Shown piece after piece: positions 63,429-64,000 of a stretch of DNA of 64,000 nucleotides (positions are counted from its first letter, which is position 1; every line of letters begins with the position of its first letter). The notes beneath the pieces are model-generated. The model saw only the letters and a program-made list of their open reading frames with translations. It was not told the DNA's origin and did not search any database. The stretch comes from Paenibacillus donghaensis (GTDB taxonomy: Bacteria > Bacillota > Bacilli > Paenibacillales > Paenibacillaceae): assembly GCF_002192415.1 (NCBI RefSeq), contig NZ_CP021780.1:3658001-3722000 (forward strand). The letters are read 5' to 3'. Both the position numbers and the translations under genes were made by a program.

Positions 63429-64000
63429 ATGCGGAAATCCACTCCTTGGTAAGAATCAGGAACATAATCCGCCAGCTTGGCCTGAACTGCTCCAGCCGCA
63501 GCTGACAGCTCAGGCAGCGGTTCGGTCCGCAGTCCGGACAGCTGGTAGCCAATCGACTCCACGGCGCTCTTGATCTCCTCGCGCCGCTGCTCCAGCAGCT
63601 CCAGCACCCAGGGTTCATTGTTGTGCAGCTTCAGGTTGACCATCCGGTCTACCACCTGCACATCGACCAGTGTCTGGCCAAGCTGCTTCATGTCCAGATC
63701 AAACCACAGGCGGCAGTTGGCCGCGTCCAGCTCACCTTTGCGCCCCCGTCTGGACTGGATATGCACCGAGGCGGTCTCACGCCCGTCCGGCCCATTCAGC
63801 GGCAGGAACAGGGTCACCTGGGCAAACGGTGCCGTCCGGTCTGTATTCAGCAGCAGCTGCTGGCCTGTCAGCTGCTGCACCAGCTGGCCCGCGGCTTCCT
63901 TCACCGCGGGCGGCACCTCGCTGCTGCCTATCACCTGCAGCAGCACGCCCTTCAGCGTGCCCTCCGCCTCCCCGGCGGCAGGCACGCCCTGCGCCGCGGC
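63425..64000 (-). CDS. ylqG: YlqG-like protein with FliK C-terminal domain, truncated by the window
   Basis: The last about 190 residues of a larger gene. Segments such as L-W-F-D-L-D-M-K-Q-L-G-Q-T-L-V-D-V-Q-V resemble the FliK C-terminal domain. Position before ylqH matches B. subtilis ylqG. It is open to the right edge; the start is outside. The stop overlaps ylqH by 4 bases. Confidence 0.8.
   Translation of the reverse strand, partial: AAAQGVPAAGEAEGTLKGVLLQVIGSSEVPPAVKEAAGQLVQQLTGQQLLLNTDRTAPFAQVTLFLPLNGPDGRETASVHIQSRRGRKGELDAANCRLWFDLDMKQLGQTLVDVQVVDRMVNLKLHNNEPWVLELLEQRREEIKSAVESIGYQLSGLRTEPLPELSAAAGAVQAKLADYVPDSYQGVDFRI

Overview
This window is a stretch of chromosome from a low-to-mid G+C Gram-positive bacterium (Firmicutes), most likely a Paenibacillus. 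The reasons are the gene order, which follows the Bacillus subtilis block rnhB/ylqG-ylqH-sucCD-dprA-topA-trmFO-clpQY-fla/che-sigD-swrB-rpsB-tsf-pyrH-frr-uppS-cdsA-dxr-rasP-proS-polC-rimP-nusA-ylxRQ-infB almost gene for gene; PolC-type polymerase; FliY/CheC/CheD chemotaxis; strong GGAGG ribosome sites; many TTG/GTG starts (infB, rimP, sigD, flhA, fliY, trmFO, cheA, cheC, fliF); and a base composition higher in G+C than Bacillus. Almost everything is on the minus strand, so transcription runs from high to low coordinates. The only plus-strand gene is ohr.

Layout in the direction of transcription (right to left). 64000-61594: end of ylqG (FliK-like), ylqH (FlhB C-terminal domain, with an apparent one-base frameshift), yraN, a zinc-ribbon protein and a small metallophosphoesterase. 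61581-59749: yifB/comM with its own promoter. 59749-58600: no gene, but a dense cluster of short palindromic and dispersed repeats. 58600-57553: divergent ohr/ohrR peroxide-response pair with a clear operator. 57470-55079: sucCD (TCA cycle) with a cre-like site and an 82-nt terminator hairpin. 54860-47922: dprA, topA, trmFO, a 65-bp tandem repeat, hslV and hslU. The codV/xerC and codY genes that flank hslVU in B. subtilis are not here.

47566-15998: one long fla/che operon of about 37 genes, flgB to the swrB-like gene and its neighbour. It builds the basal body (flgBC, fliEF), rotor (fliG, fliM, fliY), export machine (fliHIJ, fliOPQR, flhAB), hook (flgD, flgE, fliK), placement GTPase pair (flhFG), chemotaxis signalling (cheY, cheB, cheA, cheW, cheC, cheD) and the late flagellar sigma factor sigD. 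It ends in a set of poorly known proteins: FapA/DUF342, a hydrophilic 103-residue protein, a SwrB-like protein and a YceG-like protein. A strong intrinsic terminator-like hairpin lies inside this operon between flgE and swrD/flbD.

15994-1: housekeeping genes for translation, lipid and isoprenoid synthesis and replication (rpsB, tsf, pyrH, frr, uppS, cdsA, dxr, rasP, proS, polC), then the rimP-nusA-rnpM-ylxQ-infB operon from a near-consensus promoter. No rRNA, tRNA, CRISPR array, prophage or transposase gene was found. The unexplained material is noncoding: three repeat families, leader hairpins and the repeat-rich gap at 58.6-59.7 kb.
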